The notes beneath the pieces were generated by a model. It was not told where the DNA came from, ran no database searches, and worked only from the letters and a program-made list of their open reading frames with translations. A DNA stretch of 53,653 nt. It comes from a bacterium. Its GTDB lineage: Bacteria > Actinomycetota > Acidimicrobiia > Spongiisociales > ZC4RG35. The stretch is from positions 1-53,653 of the forward strand of contig JAPPFD010000002.1 in NCBI GenBank assembly GCA_028823995.1. Reading direction: 5' to 3'. This document shows, one piece after another, positions 1-8,839 of this stretch (the first letter of the stretch is position 1; each line of letters begins with the position of its first letter). Position numbers and translations under genes: made by a program.

Positions 1-291
1 GTGATCGCCGTCCTCCCCCTCAGAATGGGAATGAGCAACACATTCCTCAGAGTGGAAATGAGCGAGACTCTCATCCGAGTTCACATAGCTACCGCTCTCG
101 GCGTGCTCTTGGGTGTCGCTGTCCTCGGTAGTAGCGCCATATACCACCACGTAGGCGAGCGCTGCTTCCGGAGTGGCGAGGCCTTTGGCATAGTCTCGGC
201 TTGCCACCGGGTCGGTGCCGACCTCCGCCAGTGCCAGGGATGCGGTCCCAAGCAGCAACGCCACTCCCACCAGGGTGATTGCTTTGTGCAT
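1..291 (-). CDS. Secreted His-rich protein, 3' end cut by window edge
   Basis: The minus strand is open from an ATG at 291 to the window edge (97 codons, no stop), so the C-terminus is missing. The start is preceded by a purine-rich AGGAGAAGG ribosome site. Residues 1-22 form a signal peptide with a basic start, a hydrophobic core and an ALA-E cleavage site. The mature part is acidic, and its last visible 20 residues hold five histidines, one cysteine and many Glu/Asp (HFHSEEC and HSHSEGE). Such His/acid-rich stretches often bind metals; that is inference. No family is recognised. It lies downstream of the thiamine uptake genes on the same strand, after about 140 bp. Confidence 0.6.
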   Translation of the reverse strand, partial: MHKAITLVGVALLLGTASLALAEVGTDPVASRDYAKGLATPEAALAYVVVYGATTEDSDTQEHAESGSYVNSDESLAHFHSEECVAHSHSEGEDGDH

Positions 292-432
292 GTCCTTCTC
301 CTTTCTTCTCCGGGGCCATGCACCAACCACCATTCCACCCCATCCTGAACCATCCCTGAGACGAGGCTGAACACCGGATGAGAAAGAAAAGGTTGGAATC
401 TGGGTGACCTCTTTCAGGGCCGGACGATCGGC

Positions 433-1995
433 CTAGAAGCTTCCCAACTCTCCCAGCCTGATCCGGTCGACGGCCATGATCAGGAGCGTCACCGTCGCCG
501 CCAGCACCACTGCCATTGCCATGGCGCCGGTGTAGCTGACCGCTCCCGGGCGTCCCAAGAGCCGGAAGATCAGGGCGGGAACGGTGATGGTGTCGGGGCG
601 GGCTATGAAGGCGGTAGCGCCGAACTCGCCCAGAGAGACCGCCGCCGCGAACCCGGCTCCCACCGCCACTGCCCGGGCCGCGATCGGCAGATCGACCTCC
701 CGAAACACCCGCCAGGGCGACGCGCCCAACACGGAGGCGGTCTCCCGCAAGTCGGCCGCCACCGACCGCAGCATGGGGGTGACCGTGCGGACCACGAACG
801 GCATGGCCACCAGTGCATGCGCCAGCGGCACCAGCACTACGGTGGTCCTCAGGTCCACCGGCCAGTCCAGGGCCACCAGCATTCCGAAACCCACGGTCAC
901 CGCCGAGGTGCCCAGCGGCAGCATCAACAACACATCGAACCACCGGGCCGCCCGGCCCTTGCCGGAAACTATCACGGTGGAGGCGCACAGCCCCACGGTC
1001 ACCGCGATCACCGCGGTGGCTCCGGCGTACAGCAGGGAGTTGACCATCGCCCGGCCAGGAGTCACCGCCAGCGGTCCCGGGTCCGCCAGAAAACGCCATC
1101 CGGCACCGCCGGAGCGGAGCGATCGGGCCACAAGCGTCACCAGCGGAACGGAGATGGCCAGAAGGGTCCCCCAAACCGCCGCTCCCACCCCCAATCGCTC
1201 AACGAGACTGCCGGGACGCTGCAGATTGCGGTCCTCCGCCTCCAACTCGATTCCCACCGCTTTTCGCTCCTGGTAGCGGGAGTACCAGGCCAGCACCGCG
1301 GTCACCCCCACCAGTTGCAAAATAGCCAGGGCCGCCGCGGCCGGAAGGTTCAGGAACACCACGGTCTGCTGCCAGATCTCCACTTCCAGGGTTCGGTATC
1401 GAAGCCCTCCCAGGATCAGCACCACCCCGAACGAGGTGAAAGTGAACAAGAACACAATGGCGGATGAGGCCGCCAGGGCGGGGCGAAGGAGCGGGAGGGT
1501 CAGCCTCCAGAACACCTGGCGGGGGTTCGCTCCCAGCGTCCGGGCAGCTTCGAAGAGAGACCGGTCGATCCGGGCCCACACGCCCCCCACCGTGCGCACC
1601 ACCACCGCCACGTTATAGAAGACGTGGGCGGCCAGGATGGCCCACACACTTCCTCCGATTCCCAGTGATAGGAAGGCCGACGCCACCACCACTGTCGGCA
1701 AGACGAATGGGGCCGTCACCAGGGCCTTCGCCAGAGAGCGGCCGGGGAACCTGTATCTCGACACAGCCCAGGTAATCGGCGCGGCCGCCACCAGGGTCAA
1801 GGCCACCGAAGCGGCGGACTGCCACACCGAGAACCACAGGGCGCTCCGCAACCTCGAGTCGGTCAATACCTCTTCGAAGGCCCCGAACGCCCCCTCCTCC
1901 CCGAGGGACAGACCCAGGATGCGTGCAAGGGGGTAGAGGAACAGGTAACCCAGGAAGGCCACCGTCACCCCCGCGGCCACCCAACGGTAATTCAC
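433..1995 (-). CDS. thiP: Thiamine ABC transporter permease (ThiP-type, fused double domain)
   Basis: This 520-residue membrane protein carries two binding-protein-dependent permease domains in one chain, as in ThiP and FbpB-type iron permeases. Each half has the cytoplasmic EAA loop that docks the ATPase: EAARTLGANP near residue 148 and ETASVLGASP near residue 417. About 12 membrane segments are apparent. The start is a GTG at 1995. It lies 55 bp downstream of the thiamine-binding lipoprotein gene, which has a TPP riboswitch in its leader, so the pair probably imports thiamine or a precursor under TPP control. No ThiQ ATPase gene is adjacent, so the ATPase must lie elsewhere. The iron-permease alternative is unlikely given the riboswitch. 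Confidence 0.85.
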   Translation of the reverse strand: MNYRWVAAGVTVAFLGYLFLYPLARILGLSLGEEGAFGAFEEVLTDSRLRSALWFSVWQSAASVALTLVAAAPITWAVSRYRFPGRSLAKALVTAPFVLPTVVVASAFLSLGIGGSVWAILAAHVFYNVAVVVRTVGGVWARIDRSLFEAARTLGANPRQVFWRLTLPLLRPALAASSAIVFLFTFTSFGVVLILGGLRYRTLEVEIWQQTVVFLNLPAAAALAILQLVGVTAVLAWYSRYQERKAVGIELEAEDRNLQRPGSLVERLGVGAAVWGTLLAISVPLVTLVARSLRSGGAGWRFLADPGPLAVTPGRAMVNSLLYAGATAVIAVTVGLCASTVIVSGKGRAARWFDVLLMLPLGTSAVTVGFGMLVALDWPVDLRTTVVLVPLAHALVAMPFVVRTVTPMLRSVAADLRETASVLGASPWRVFREVDLPIAARAVAVGAGFAAAVSLGEFGATAFIARPDTITVPALIFRLLGRPGAVSYTGAMAMAVVLAATVTLLIMAVDRIRLGELGSF

Positions 1996-2050
1996 CTGCG
2001 ACCCACCGACCCGACCCGCATCCCCTCAGCGTCCTGTCCGAACGGACCTG

Positions 2051-3079
2051 CTATCCCAGCACCAACTCGGTCCACTCCTCTATCCAGCGTTCACGATTGG
2101 CGTCAATCAGGGCCGGATCAACGGAGGCCGGATCATCCGGCAGAGCGGTGTGCTCCACGAATTCGGGGGGCAGATCGGCCTCGCCATTGGCCGGGAACAC
2201 GAACCACGTGAGAGGGATCTGCTCTTGGAACTCCACCGACAGCATGTAGTCGATCAGTGCACCGGCGGCCTCGGGGTATTCGGTCCCTTCCAGGATCCCG
2301 GCGAACTCGATCTGGCGGTAACAGCCTTCCGTCACCACCCCGGTGGGGGCGACGTCGGTGGGCGGATCGGAGTAGATCACCTCGGCGGGCGGAGAGGAGG
2401 CATAGGAGACGACCAGCGGCCGGTCCCCTCCCCATCGGGTGAATGAGGCATAGTAGGCGGTGTCCCAGTCCGGCACCACATCCACGTCGTTGTCCACCAG
2501 GGCCTGCCAGTAGTCCTTCCAACCGTCCTCTCCGAACACGGCGATGGTGGTGAGCAGGAAGGCCAGCCCCGGGGAGGAGGTGGCCGGGCTCTCCACGACC
2601 AGCATGCCCCGGTAACGGTCAGTGGTCAGGTCCTGGAGGCTGCGAGGCGCATCCGCATCGGCGATCACTGCACGGTCATAGTTGAGGCACACGTCTCCGA
2701 AGTCGATGGGCGTCACCCGGTTCTCGGCGTCCAGACGGATGTTCTCGGGGGTGTCGTCCAGCAGGTCGGACCGGTGGGAGCGGAATATGTCGGCGTCCAG
2801 GGCCCTGGACAGGAAGGTGTCGTCAACCCCGAAAAGCACGTCGGCCAACGGATTGTCCTTGGTGAGGATGGCCTGGTTGACCAGGGAGCCGGTGTCTCCC
2901 GCCGGCACGATCTCCACCGCGACGCCGGTCTCGGCAGTGAACGAGGAAAAGGTCTCCTCGGTCACTCCCCCGGCGAACGAGTCGTGACTGATGATTGTGA
3001 GGGTCTCGGGATCGGCCTCTCCACAGGCTCCCAGGGCCAAGGCCGCGAGGGTGATGCCGACCGCCAGTTTTCCACGCAT
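2051..3079 (-). CDS. thiB: Thiamine-binding lipoprotein of ABC transporter
   Basis: The 342-residue protein is an extracytoplasmic solute-binding protein of the ThiB/TbpA family. It begins with a lipoprotein signal whose lipobox LGAC places the modified cysteine at residue 19. The mature start (LTIISHDSFAGG) matches the family's typical first strand, and GDVCLNYDRA is a ThiB-like segment. The ATG at 3079 has an AGGAG ribosome site. The leader between 3080 and 3218 contains a clear TPP riboswitch, which supports thiamine as the ligand. It is followed by thiP on the same strand and is presumably cotranscribed with it. Expression should fall when intracellular TPP is high. Confidence 0.88.
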   Translation of the reverse strand: MRGKLAVGITLAALALGACGEADPETLTIISHDSFAGGVTEETFSSFTAETGVAVEIVPAGDTGSLVNQAILTKDNPLADVLFGVDDTFLSRALDADIFRSHRSDLLDDTPENIRLDAENRVTPIDFGDVCLNYDRAVIADADAPRSLQDLTTDRYRGMLVVESPATSSPGLAFLLTTIAVFGEDGWKDYWQALVDNDVDVVPDWDTAYYASFTRWGGDRPLVVSYASSPPAEVIYSDPPTDVAPTGVVTEGCYRQIEFAGILEGTEYPEAAGALIDYMLSVEFQEQIPLTWFVFPANGEADLPPEFVEHTALPDDPASVDPALIDANRERWIEEWTELVLG

Positions 3080-3129
3080 TTGAGGGCTCCTTGTCTTATG
3101 GGGGGAGCCCGGGAACTGGACTTGTCAAC

Positions 3130-3218
3130 GAAAGCTTCCTTCGCCGGCATTACCCGGATCAGGTGCTAACGGTCGGAGGAACCCATCCTCCCTCTCAGCC
3201 CGGTCTGACCGAGCTCCC
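3130..3218 (-). promoter_or_regulatory. TPP (THI-box) riboswitch
   Basis: Read on the minus strand, the leader contains the conserved CTGAGAGG block (3198 to 3191) and the second conserved block ACCTGATCCGGGTAATGCC ending near 3145. Together these are the signature of the thiamine pyrophosphate aptamer. A closing P1 stem can be drawn between 3212-3218 and 3130-3136, with two G-U pairs. The element starts just after the nucS stop codon and ends about 50 bp before thiB. It is expected to lower thiB/thiP expression when TPP binds; whether by translation or termination cannot be decided, as no U-tract terminator is obvious. Confidence 0.93.
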
Positions 3219-3232
3219 GTGTTTGCTTTTCG

Positions 3233-3904
3233 TCAATGATAGTGATCGAAGAGGCGAGGGTCCCCCGAATCCGGGTCTCGAAGCAACTGGTAGTCCACCT
3301 CACGGACGCCCAACGACCTGGATTCGGCCAGCACCCTGGCCTGGGGGGCGACGGCGGTGGCAACCAACACCCCGCGGACCGGTGTGAGCCGCGGGTCGAG
3401 CTCCAACTGCGCCACATACCGGGTCAGCTGCTCGACTCCCGAAATCTCACCACGCCGCTTGACCTCCACCGCCACGGTCCCTCCGTCCGGATCCGTGCAG
3501 AGCAGATCGATGGGTCCGATGGCGGTCGGGTACTCCCGCCGGATCAGCTTCAAACCCGGGCCGATCACCTCAGGATTGTCAGCCAGCAACTCCTGCAGAT
3601 GGGTCTCGACCCCGTCCTTGGTAAGACCCGGATCCACACCCAACTCGTGCGAGATGTCGGAGAACACCTCATGGATGGCGATCTCCAAACGCTCGCCCTT
3701 GGGATTGGTCACCAGCCATAGATCCGTCCCCTCTTCCAGCGTGTTTGGAGCCGACATCCAGTTGAGCGGTTTGTAGGCGCCCCCGTCGGCATGAACCGCC
3801 ACGCACCCGTCCGCCTTGATCATTATCAAGCGGCGCGATCGGGGAAGATGAGCGTCCACCCGGCCCTGGTAGTTGACCGTGCACTCTGCGACAACCAGCC
3901 TCAT
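3233..3904 (-). CDS. nucS: Mismatch-specific endonuclease NucS/EndoMS
   Basis: The 223-residue protein matches the length and order of actinobacterial NucS. The N-terminal DNA-binding domain starts with [15 protein letters not shown], and the C-terminal RecB-like nuclease domain has GPID (D133), EVK (E147, K149) and EQLTRY (Q159). NucS cuts both strands at mismatches and is the non-canonical mismatch-repair enzyme of organisms lacking MutS/MutL. The C-terminal RLFDHYH contains a Leu-Phe pair resembling a sliding-clamp contact (inference). The ATG at 3904 overlaps the stop of the upstream M20 peptidase gene as ATGA, so the two are translationally coupled. Reading can be extended upstream in frame, but only through the body of the peptidase gene. 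Confidence 0.93.
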   Translation of the reverse strand: MRLVVAECTVNYQGRVDAHLPRSRRLIMIKADGCVAVHADGGAYKPLNWMSAPNTLEEGTDLWLVTNPKGERLEIAIHEVFSDISHELGVDPGLTKDGVETHLQELLADNPEVIGPGLKLIRREYPTAIGPIDLLCTDPDGGTVAVEVKRRGEISGVEQLTRYVAQLELDPRLTPVRGVLVATAVAPQARVLAESRSLGVREVDYQLLRDPDSGDPRLFDHYH

Positions 3905-5280
3905 GGCTGGGCGGCGGGCGCCCCCAATATCCGCAGCGCCGCCGCCTCGGCGACGATCGCTCGCTCCAGTTCCCCCAGGTCCAGGCTCTCGTTGGGGGCG
4001 TGAATGCCCGAGCTTGGGTCTCCGATCCCGGCCAGAAGGAGGGGTGCATCCGGGAACACCCTTGCAAAAGACGCCAGGAAGGGAATGGTCCCGCCCTCCC
4101 CCTTCTCCACCGGCCGAACCCCCCATGCCGCCTCCAAACCCTGTCGCCAGGCATCGATGGCGGGGTGGGAGGGGACCTGCTGGAAGCCCTCCGCCTCCTC
4201 GACGAAGTCCACGCTCAACTGCGCTCCCCATGGCAGGTTCTCCCCAAGGTGGTCCGAGAGGGCCTGCCGGGCCGACTCCGGGTCCTGTCCCGGGGCGGTG
4301 CGCACGCTCACTTTCGCCCTGGCCACGGGCACCAGCAGGTTTATCGCCTCCGATATGGGAGGGGCGTCCACCGCCAGCACCGAGATCGCCGGCTTGGTCC
4401 ACAGCCGCGACGCCGCCGAACCGGTCCCGATGGTCTCCAAGCCGGCTACCGCTCCCAGGTTCTCGGCCAGGTCGTCCACCGGCATCTCGAGATCGGTCAC
4501 GTCGCTTCGGACCAGGCCCTTCACCGCAACCTCGCCTTCTTCGTCGTGAAGAGTGGAGAGGAGGCGGACCAGGGTGGTTATGGCGTCGGGGAACAACCCG
4601 CCGAAGACACCGGAGTGCCCTCCGAGTCGGGCGGTGCGGACCTCCACATTGCACCCCACCAGTCCGCGGAGGGAAGTGGTGATGGCCGGAACCCCCACCG
4701 CCCAGTTGCTGGCGTCGGCTATCACCACCGCATCGCAGGCCAGCAAATCCTCATAGCGCTCCAGGAACGCCTCCAGGTTGGGGGAGCCGATCTCCTCCTC
4801 CCCCTCCAGGAACACTTTCATCCCCACCGGCGGCGAAGCGCCGAATGCCCGGGCGGCCCCCAGGTGGGCGATCACCCCGCACTTGTCATCGGCCGTGCCC
4901 CGGCCGTACATGCGACCCTCCCTCACTACCGCTTCGAAAGGCTCCGTTTCCCACACCTCGATGTCACCGACCGGCTGGACGTCGTAGTGGGCGTAGAGCA
5001 GCACGGTGGGGGCGCCTTCGGGGCCGGGCAGATGGCCGTACACGGCCGGATGCGCCCCTTCGACTTCCAACAATTGGACGTCCCGGTACCCGGCTTCGGC
5101 TAGGAGCCGGGCACACTCCTCCCCCGTCCGTCTGACCTCTCCGACATGGGCGCCCGACGCGCTGATCGATGGAATGGCCACCAATCCGGCCAGATCCTCG
5201 ACCAGGTCGGGAAAGAAAGAAGAGACCGCTTCGCGCAAGTCCTGGATCGAGGGAGAACCCCGGCTCATCGCCACTCCCAT
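3901..5280 (-). CDS. M20-family dipeptidase/metallo-hydrolase
   Basis: The 459-residue protein is an M20/M25/M40 zinc hydrolase. Metal-site motifs appear in order: YAHYDVQP (H98, D100), RGTADDK (D131), the catalytic EGEEEIGS (about E161/E162) and a late GIHAPNES histidine. A dimerisation lid domain sits between roughly residues 195 and 330. The closest functional class is the cytoplasmic dipeptidase group (PepV/CNDP-like), which cleaves short peptides; the exact substrate cannot be read from sequence. A second possible start is Met5. The gene overlaps nucS by four bases (ATGA), and it is divergent from the M50 protease gene across about 110 bp. Confidence 0.85.
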   Translation of the reverse strand: MGVAMSRGSPSIQDLREAVSSFFPDLVEDLAGLVAIPSISASGAHVGEVRRTGEECARLLAEAGYRDVQLLEVEGAHPAVYGHLPGPEGAPTVLLYAHYDVQPVGDIEVWETEPFEAVVREGRMYGRGTADDKCGVIAHLGAARAFGASPPVGMKVFLEGEEEIGSPNLEAFLERYEDLLACDAVVIADASNWAVGVPAITTSLRGLVGCNVEVRTARLGGHSGVFGGLFPDAITTLVRLLSTLHDEEGEVAVKGLVRSDVTDLEMPVDDLAENLGAVAGLETIGTGSAASRLWTKPAISVLAVDAPPISEAINLLVPVARAKVSVRTAPGQDPESARQALSDHLGENLPWGAQLSVDFVEEAEGFQQVPSHPAIDAWRQGLEAAWGVRPVEKGEGGTIPFLASFARVFPDAPLLLAGIGDPSSGIHAPNESLDLGELERAIVAEAAALRILGAPAAQP

Positions 5281-5389
5281 CCCGTCTTGACTGCGCCCTC
5301 CGATCCATTGCTCCGCATAGCGGCAAGATTACTCAGGCCGGGGGGGTGTTGGCCAAAGGAACACTGACCCGCCATCATCTAGGGGTACG

Positions 5390-6145
5390 GTGAATATGAG
5401 ACTGGCAGGCATCCCGCTCCGGGTGAAGCCCTCCTTTCTGGTGGTGGTGTGCCTGCTGGGGATGCCGATCGTCCGGTACCCCACGGTCGGGCCTCCCGAA
5501 CTCATCGGGCGACTGGCGATATGGGTCGGGGTGGTGCTGGTGTCGGTGGTCATCCACGAGTTGGGACACGCCCTTCTGGCCCGCCGATTCGGAGCCGACG
5601 TGACCATGGAACTGTGGGCCCTGGGCGGGCTCACCACCTGGCAACCCGTCTCCCGGCCGATCACTCCCACCAGGCGGGCGGCGATAGCCGCCGCCGGGTC
5701 GGCCACGGGATTGGTGGTGGGCGGCGCCGTGTACCCGCTGTGGAAGATGGCCGGACCTCCGGTCGGGCTGGTGTCCCTGGCCCTGGGCTGGATCGTTTGG
5801 GTGAACCTGGGCTGGGGCCTGATCAACTGGTTGCCGATCCGCCTCCTCGACGGCGGCCACATATTCCGTGGCGTCATCGACGCGCTGTGGCCGAAGCGCG
5901 CCGACCGGATCGCCAACCTGTTCTTCCTCTTCTCCTCGGCGGCGGCCGCCATCGCAGCCTTCCGTCTGAGGTTCCCGATAGCCGGCCTGTTCGCCGCCTT
6001 CATGCTCGTCATGGAGGTTCGACAACTGCTGGGGGCGGCGCCCCGGACCACCCGGCCTCCGCCGCCTCCTCCTCCCGAGCGCTTCCTGCTCGACCCACCC
6101 CCTCCCTCTGATCCGGCCAGCCCGGAGAGCGGACCGTCCCGATAA
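5390..6145 (+). CDS. M50 site-2-protease-family membrane metalloprotease
   Basis: The 251-residue integral membrane protein carries the zinc motif HELGH at residues 56-60 and the third-ligand motif LLDGGH around D154, each in a hydrophobic segment. This is the minimal site-2 protease core without PDZ or CBS domains. Such enzymes cut transmembrane substrates such as anti-sigma factors; the target here is unknown. The C-terminal tail is very Pro-rich (seven prolines in a row near residue 224). The start is a GTG at 5390 or an ATG two codons later. The acyl-CoA dehydrogenase gene begins 13 bp after its stop, suggesting cotranscription without an obvious functional link. Confidence 0.85.
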   Translation: MNMRLAGIPLRVKPSFLVVVCLLGMPIVRYPTVGPPELIGRLAIWVGVVLVSVVIHELGHALLARRFGADVTMELWALGGLTTWQPVSRPITPTRRAAIAAAGSATGLVVGGAVYPLWKMAGPPVGLVSLALGWIVWVNLGWGLINWLPIRLLDGGHIFRGVIDALWPKRADRIANLFFLFSSAAAAIAAFRLRFPIAGLFAAFMLVMEVRQLLGAAPRTTRPPPPPPPERFLLDPPPPSDPASPESGPSR

Positions 6146-6158
6146 GGTATGTAGCGAC

Positions 6159-7397
6159 ATGGACTTCTCATATACCCCCAAGGTCGAGGCTCTCCGGGAA
6201 AAGCTCTGGAAGTTCGTTGAGGAACGGGTTATCCCGTCCGAGCCGATCTACGAGGAGCAGGTCAAGGCCTCCGGCAACCCCCATCACCATCCCCAGATAA
6301 TGGAGGACCTCAAGGCTGAAGCCCGCGCCCAGGGACTGTGGAACCTGTTCCTGCCCGACGCCGAACACGGAGGAGGACTATCGGTCACCGAGTACGCCCC
6401 CCTGGCGGAGATCACCGGTCACAGCCCCGACATCGCGCCCGAGGCGATCAACTGCTCGGCGCCCGACACCGGCAACATGGAGATCCTCCACATGTTCGGA
6501 ACGCCTTACCAGAAGGAACGGTGGCTCCATCCCCTGCTGGAGGGGGAGATCCGCTCTGTCATCTCGATGACCGAGCCCGACGTGGCTTCCAGCGACCCTC
6601 GCAACATCCGCACCCGCATCGAGCGGGACGGAGACCACTATGTGATCAGGGGGCGCAAGTGGTTCTCGTCCGGCGCAGCATCCCCTCGCGCCAAGATGTC
6701 GATCGTCATGGGAGTCACCAACCCCGATGCCGATCCGTACCGGCGCCAGAGCATGATCCTGGTGCCGCTCGACATTCCGGGGGTGCACATCGAAGCCACT
6801 CCCACCGTGTTCGGATACCAGCATCGGGGAGGCCATGCCACCGTCCATTTCGACCGGGTGCGGGTGCCGGCCGAAAACCTTTTGGGCACCGAGGGATCGG
6901 GGTTCGCCATCGCCCAGGCCCGGCTGGGACCGGGGCGGATCCACCACTGCATGCGGGCCATCGGGGCGGCCGAGCGATGCTTCGCGATGATGGTGAGCCG
7001 GGCCAAGGCGCGCACCGCATTCCGCAAGACCGTGGCGGAACAGGGGGTGGTCCGGGAATGGATCGCCGAGTCGCGAATGAAGATCGAGCAGGCCAGGCTG
7101 CTGGTGCTGAAGACCGCTTGGATGATCGACAAGGTGGGAGTCAGGTCCGCACGGGTGGAGATCTCCGCAATCAAGGTGGTGGTGCCCGAGATGCTCTGCT
7201 ACGTCGCCGACCGGGCCATCCAGGTGTTCGGCGGGGCAGGGTTCACGGACGACTTCCCCCTGGCGCATTTTTACACCATGGGACGCTGGCTACAGATGGC
7301 CGACGGGCCCGACGAGGTACACAGGCGTGCGGTAGCGCGTGCCGAGATAGCCCGTTTCGAACCGGGATTCGTACCCGATCTCTACGTTTGGGATTGA
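6159..7397 (+). CDS. Acyl-CoA dehydrogenase (ACAD10/11-like)
   Basis: The 412-residue flavoprotein has the full acyl-CoA dehydrogenase fold. FAD and substrate segments include SMTEPDVASSDPRNI, GRKWFSSGA and an FGGAGFTDDFPLAHFY stretch near the C-terminus. The region that carries the catalytic base in common family members reads MADGPDEVH, as in the ACAD10/11 branch, with Asp at the usual Glu position. The branch acts on long-chain or 4-hydroxy acyl-CoAs; the substrate here is undefined. Electrons would go to ETF, whose genes lie at 41901-43627. It sits between the M50 protease gene and a thioredoxin-fold gene, with gaps of 13 and 17 bp. Confidence 0.85.
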   Translation: MDFSYTPKVEALREKLWKFVEERVIPSEPIYEEQVKASGNPHHHPQIMEDLKAEARAQGLWNLFLPDAEHGGGLSVTEYAPLAEITGHSPDIAPEAINCSAPDTGNMEILHMFGTPYQKERWLHPLLEGEIRSVISMTEPDVASSDPRNIRTRIERDGDHYVIRGRKWFSSGAASPRAKMSIVMGVTNPDADPYRRQSMILVPLDIPGVHIEATPTVFGYQHRGGHATVHFDRVRVPAENLLGTEGSGFAIAQARLGPGRIHHCMRAIGAAERCFAMMVSRAKARTAFRKTVAEQGVVREWIAESRMKIEQARLLVLKTAWMIDKVGVRSARVEISAIKVVVPEMLCYVADRAIQVFGGAGFTDDFPLAHFYTMGRWLQMADGPDEVHRRAVARAEIARFEPGFVPDLYVWD

Positions 7398-7414
7398 CCG
7401 AGGAAGGAGGAGCC

Positions 7415-7993
7415 ATGCTGGAGTACGAGACCACCTTCGACTATTTGTGCCCATTTGCCCGCAATGCTCACGAGGCGGTGGTCAGGGGTCTGGAGGAGGG
7501 ACGGCCCTGGAGGGTGAATTTCAGAGCGTTCTCCCTGGCCCAGGCTCATACCGCCGAGGGAGACCCCGCGGTCTGGGAGAACCCCGAGGGGCAGTCGGGA
7601 CTCGATGCTCTCCAATGGGGGGTGGCGGTCCGCGACACCTGGCCGGAACTCTTCGGGAAGGCCCACCTCTCCATCTACGCCGCCCGGCACGACCGCGGTC
7701 TCGACATCGGCGACACCGAAGTGCTGGCCGAAGCGGTGGCCGCCGCCGGATGCGATCCGGGTGCGGTGGCGGAGGTGGTGGCCACCGGAGAGCCTCTGTG
7801 CAAGATCGCCGGGGAGCACATGAAGGCGGTCAACGACTGGATGGCGTTCGGCGTGCCGACCTTCATCACCTCCGGCCAAGCCGTCTTCATCCGGTTCATG
7901 GAGAGGGACCGTCTCGACGACCTCGACCGGGCCCTCGAACTCCTGTCCTGGAACCGGCTCAACGAGTACAAGCACACCACCGTCCCGCGTTAA
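7415..7993 (+). CDS. DsbA/FrnE-like thioredoxin-fold protein
   Basis: The 192-residue protein is related to the DsbA-like superfamily that includes FrnE and 2-hydroxychromene-2-carboxylate isomerase. The N-terminal active-site region is DYLCPFARNA, so only the first cysteine of the usual CxxC remains (C12). The central insertion is helical, and a cis-proline loop appears as GVPTF near residue 147. The loss of the second cysteine argues against classical disulfide exchange and for a glutathione- or mycothiol-linked transferase or isomerase role (inference). The ATG at 7415 has a strong AGGAAGGAGG ribosome site. It lies 17 bp after the acyl-CoA dehydrogenase stop and ends a plus-strand gene group. 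Confidence 0.7.
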   Translation: MLEYETTFDYLCPFARNAHEAVVRGLEEGRPWRVNFRAFSLAQAHTAEGDPAVWENPEGQSGLDALQWGVAVRDTWPELFGKAHLSIYAARHDRGLDIGDTEVLAEAVAAAGCDPGAVAEVVATGEPLCKIAGEHMKAVNDWMAFGVPTFITSGQAVFIRFMERDRLDDLDRALELLSWNRLNEYKHTTVPR

Positions 7994-8022
7994 CCGGGCT
8001 CAGGACCAGTTATCACCTGAAT

Positions 8023-8040
8023 CGCCGGCCGAAGCCGGTG
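8023..8040. terminator. Short hairpin between convergent genes
   Basis: A seven-base-pair stem (CGCCGGC with GCCGGTG, CGAA tetraloop) lies in the 69-bp gap between the plus-strand thioredoxin-fold gene and the minus-strand sugar ATPase gene. It could act as a shared terminator, but neither side has a clear T tract. Confidence 0.35.
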
Positions 8041-8062
8041 GGTATACCTCCCAAAGACCGCC

Positions 8063-8839
8063 CTACGTGGCCGCCTCGTGGGCATCCACTCCCACTATCA
8101 GGGTGACCAGCCGGTCCATGGAGATGTCCTCAGTGAGTTCAGCCACCTTCTGACCGTGCCTGAGAACGACCACTCGGTCGGCCAACTCCATCACGTGGGG
8201 CAGGATGTGGCTGATCAGCACCACCGCCACCCCGCTCCCCGCGATCTGACGGGCGAGCTGGAGCACCCTCGAGGATTCCCGGACTCCGAGAGCGGCGGTC
8301 GGCTCGTCCATGAACATTCCCGTCTTCGCCCAGAAAGCTCCCCGGGCCACGGCCACCGACTGCTGCTGCCCGCCTGACATCTCTCCGATGGATACCCCTG
8401 TGGAGCGGGGAATGTTGACTCCCAGTGCATCGATCTGGGTGAGCGCCTGGGCTTCCATCTCCCCCCTGTCGAGCATGCCAATCTTTCCGGCCAGCCCCTT
8501 TCTCAGAACCTCCCTTCCCAGGAACAGGTTGGTGACCACGTCTCGATCCGGAGCGAGCGCCAAGTCCTGGAAGATGGTCTCGATGCCCAGGTCCCGAGCG
8601 TCGGCCGGAGTCCTGAGCACCACCGTCTCACCGTTGACCCGGACCTCGCCCGCATCCGGGGTCACCGCGCCGGCCAGGATCTTGATCAAGGTGGACTTTC
8701 CGGCCCCATTGTCGCCGACCAGCGCTGTTATCTCCCCGGCGCGGATCTCGATGTCCACGTTGTCAAGCGCGGTGATAGGCCCGTAGGACTTGCTGAGACC
8801 GATTCCCTCAATGACGACTCGACCCTTTTCAACCGACAT
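8063..8839 (-). CDS. Sugar ABC transporter ATP-binding protein (single domain)
   Basis: The 258-residue ATPase has Walker A GDNGAGKST, signature MSGGQQQSVAVARG, Walker B MFMDEPTAAL and H-loop LISH. The spacing and sequence match the simple-sugar (CUT2: ribose, xylose, fructose) importers. CUT2 ATPases are often double-domain; this is the single-domain form seen with FrcA/XylG-like systems. Its start codon shares one base with the stop of the permease gene upstream (TGATG), so the two are translationally coupled. With the permease and the lipoprotein it forms a complete importer transcribed on the minus strand. The sugar is not determined by sequence. Confidence 0.88.
   Translation of the reverse strand: MSVEKGRVVIEGIGLSKSYGPITALDNVDIEIRAGEITALVGDNGAGKSTLIKILAGAVTPDAGEVRVNGETVVLRTPADARDLGIETIFQDLALAPDRDVVTNLFLGREVLRKGLAGKIGMLDRGEMEAQALTQIDALGVNIPRSTGVSIGEMSGGQQQSVAVARGAFWAKTGMFMDEPTAALGVRESSRVLQLARQIAGSGVAVVLISHILPHVMELADRVVVLRHGQKVAELTEDISMDRLVTLIVGVDAHEAAT

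Noticed and set aside
418..433. GGCCG-CGGCC hairpin at the end of thiP as a terminator
   Set aside because: The stem is only five base pairs and is followed on the minus strand by no T tract.
3905..4654. In-frame upstream extension of nucS to 473 residues
   Set aside because: The extra part is Arg/Gly/Pro-rich, lies entirely inside the M20 peptidase gene, and the family start MRLVVAE falls exactly at 3904.
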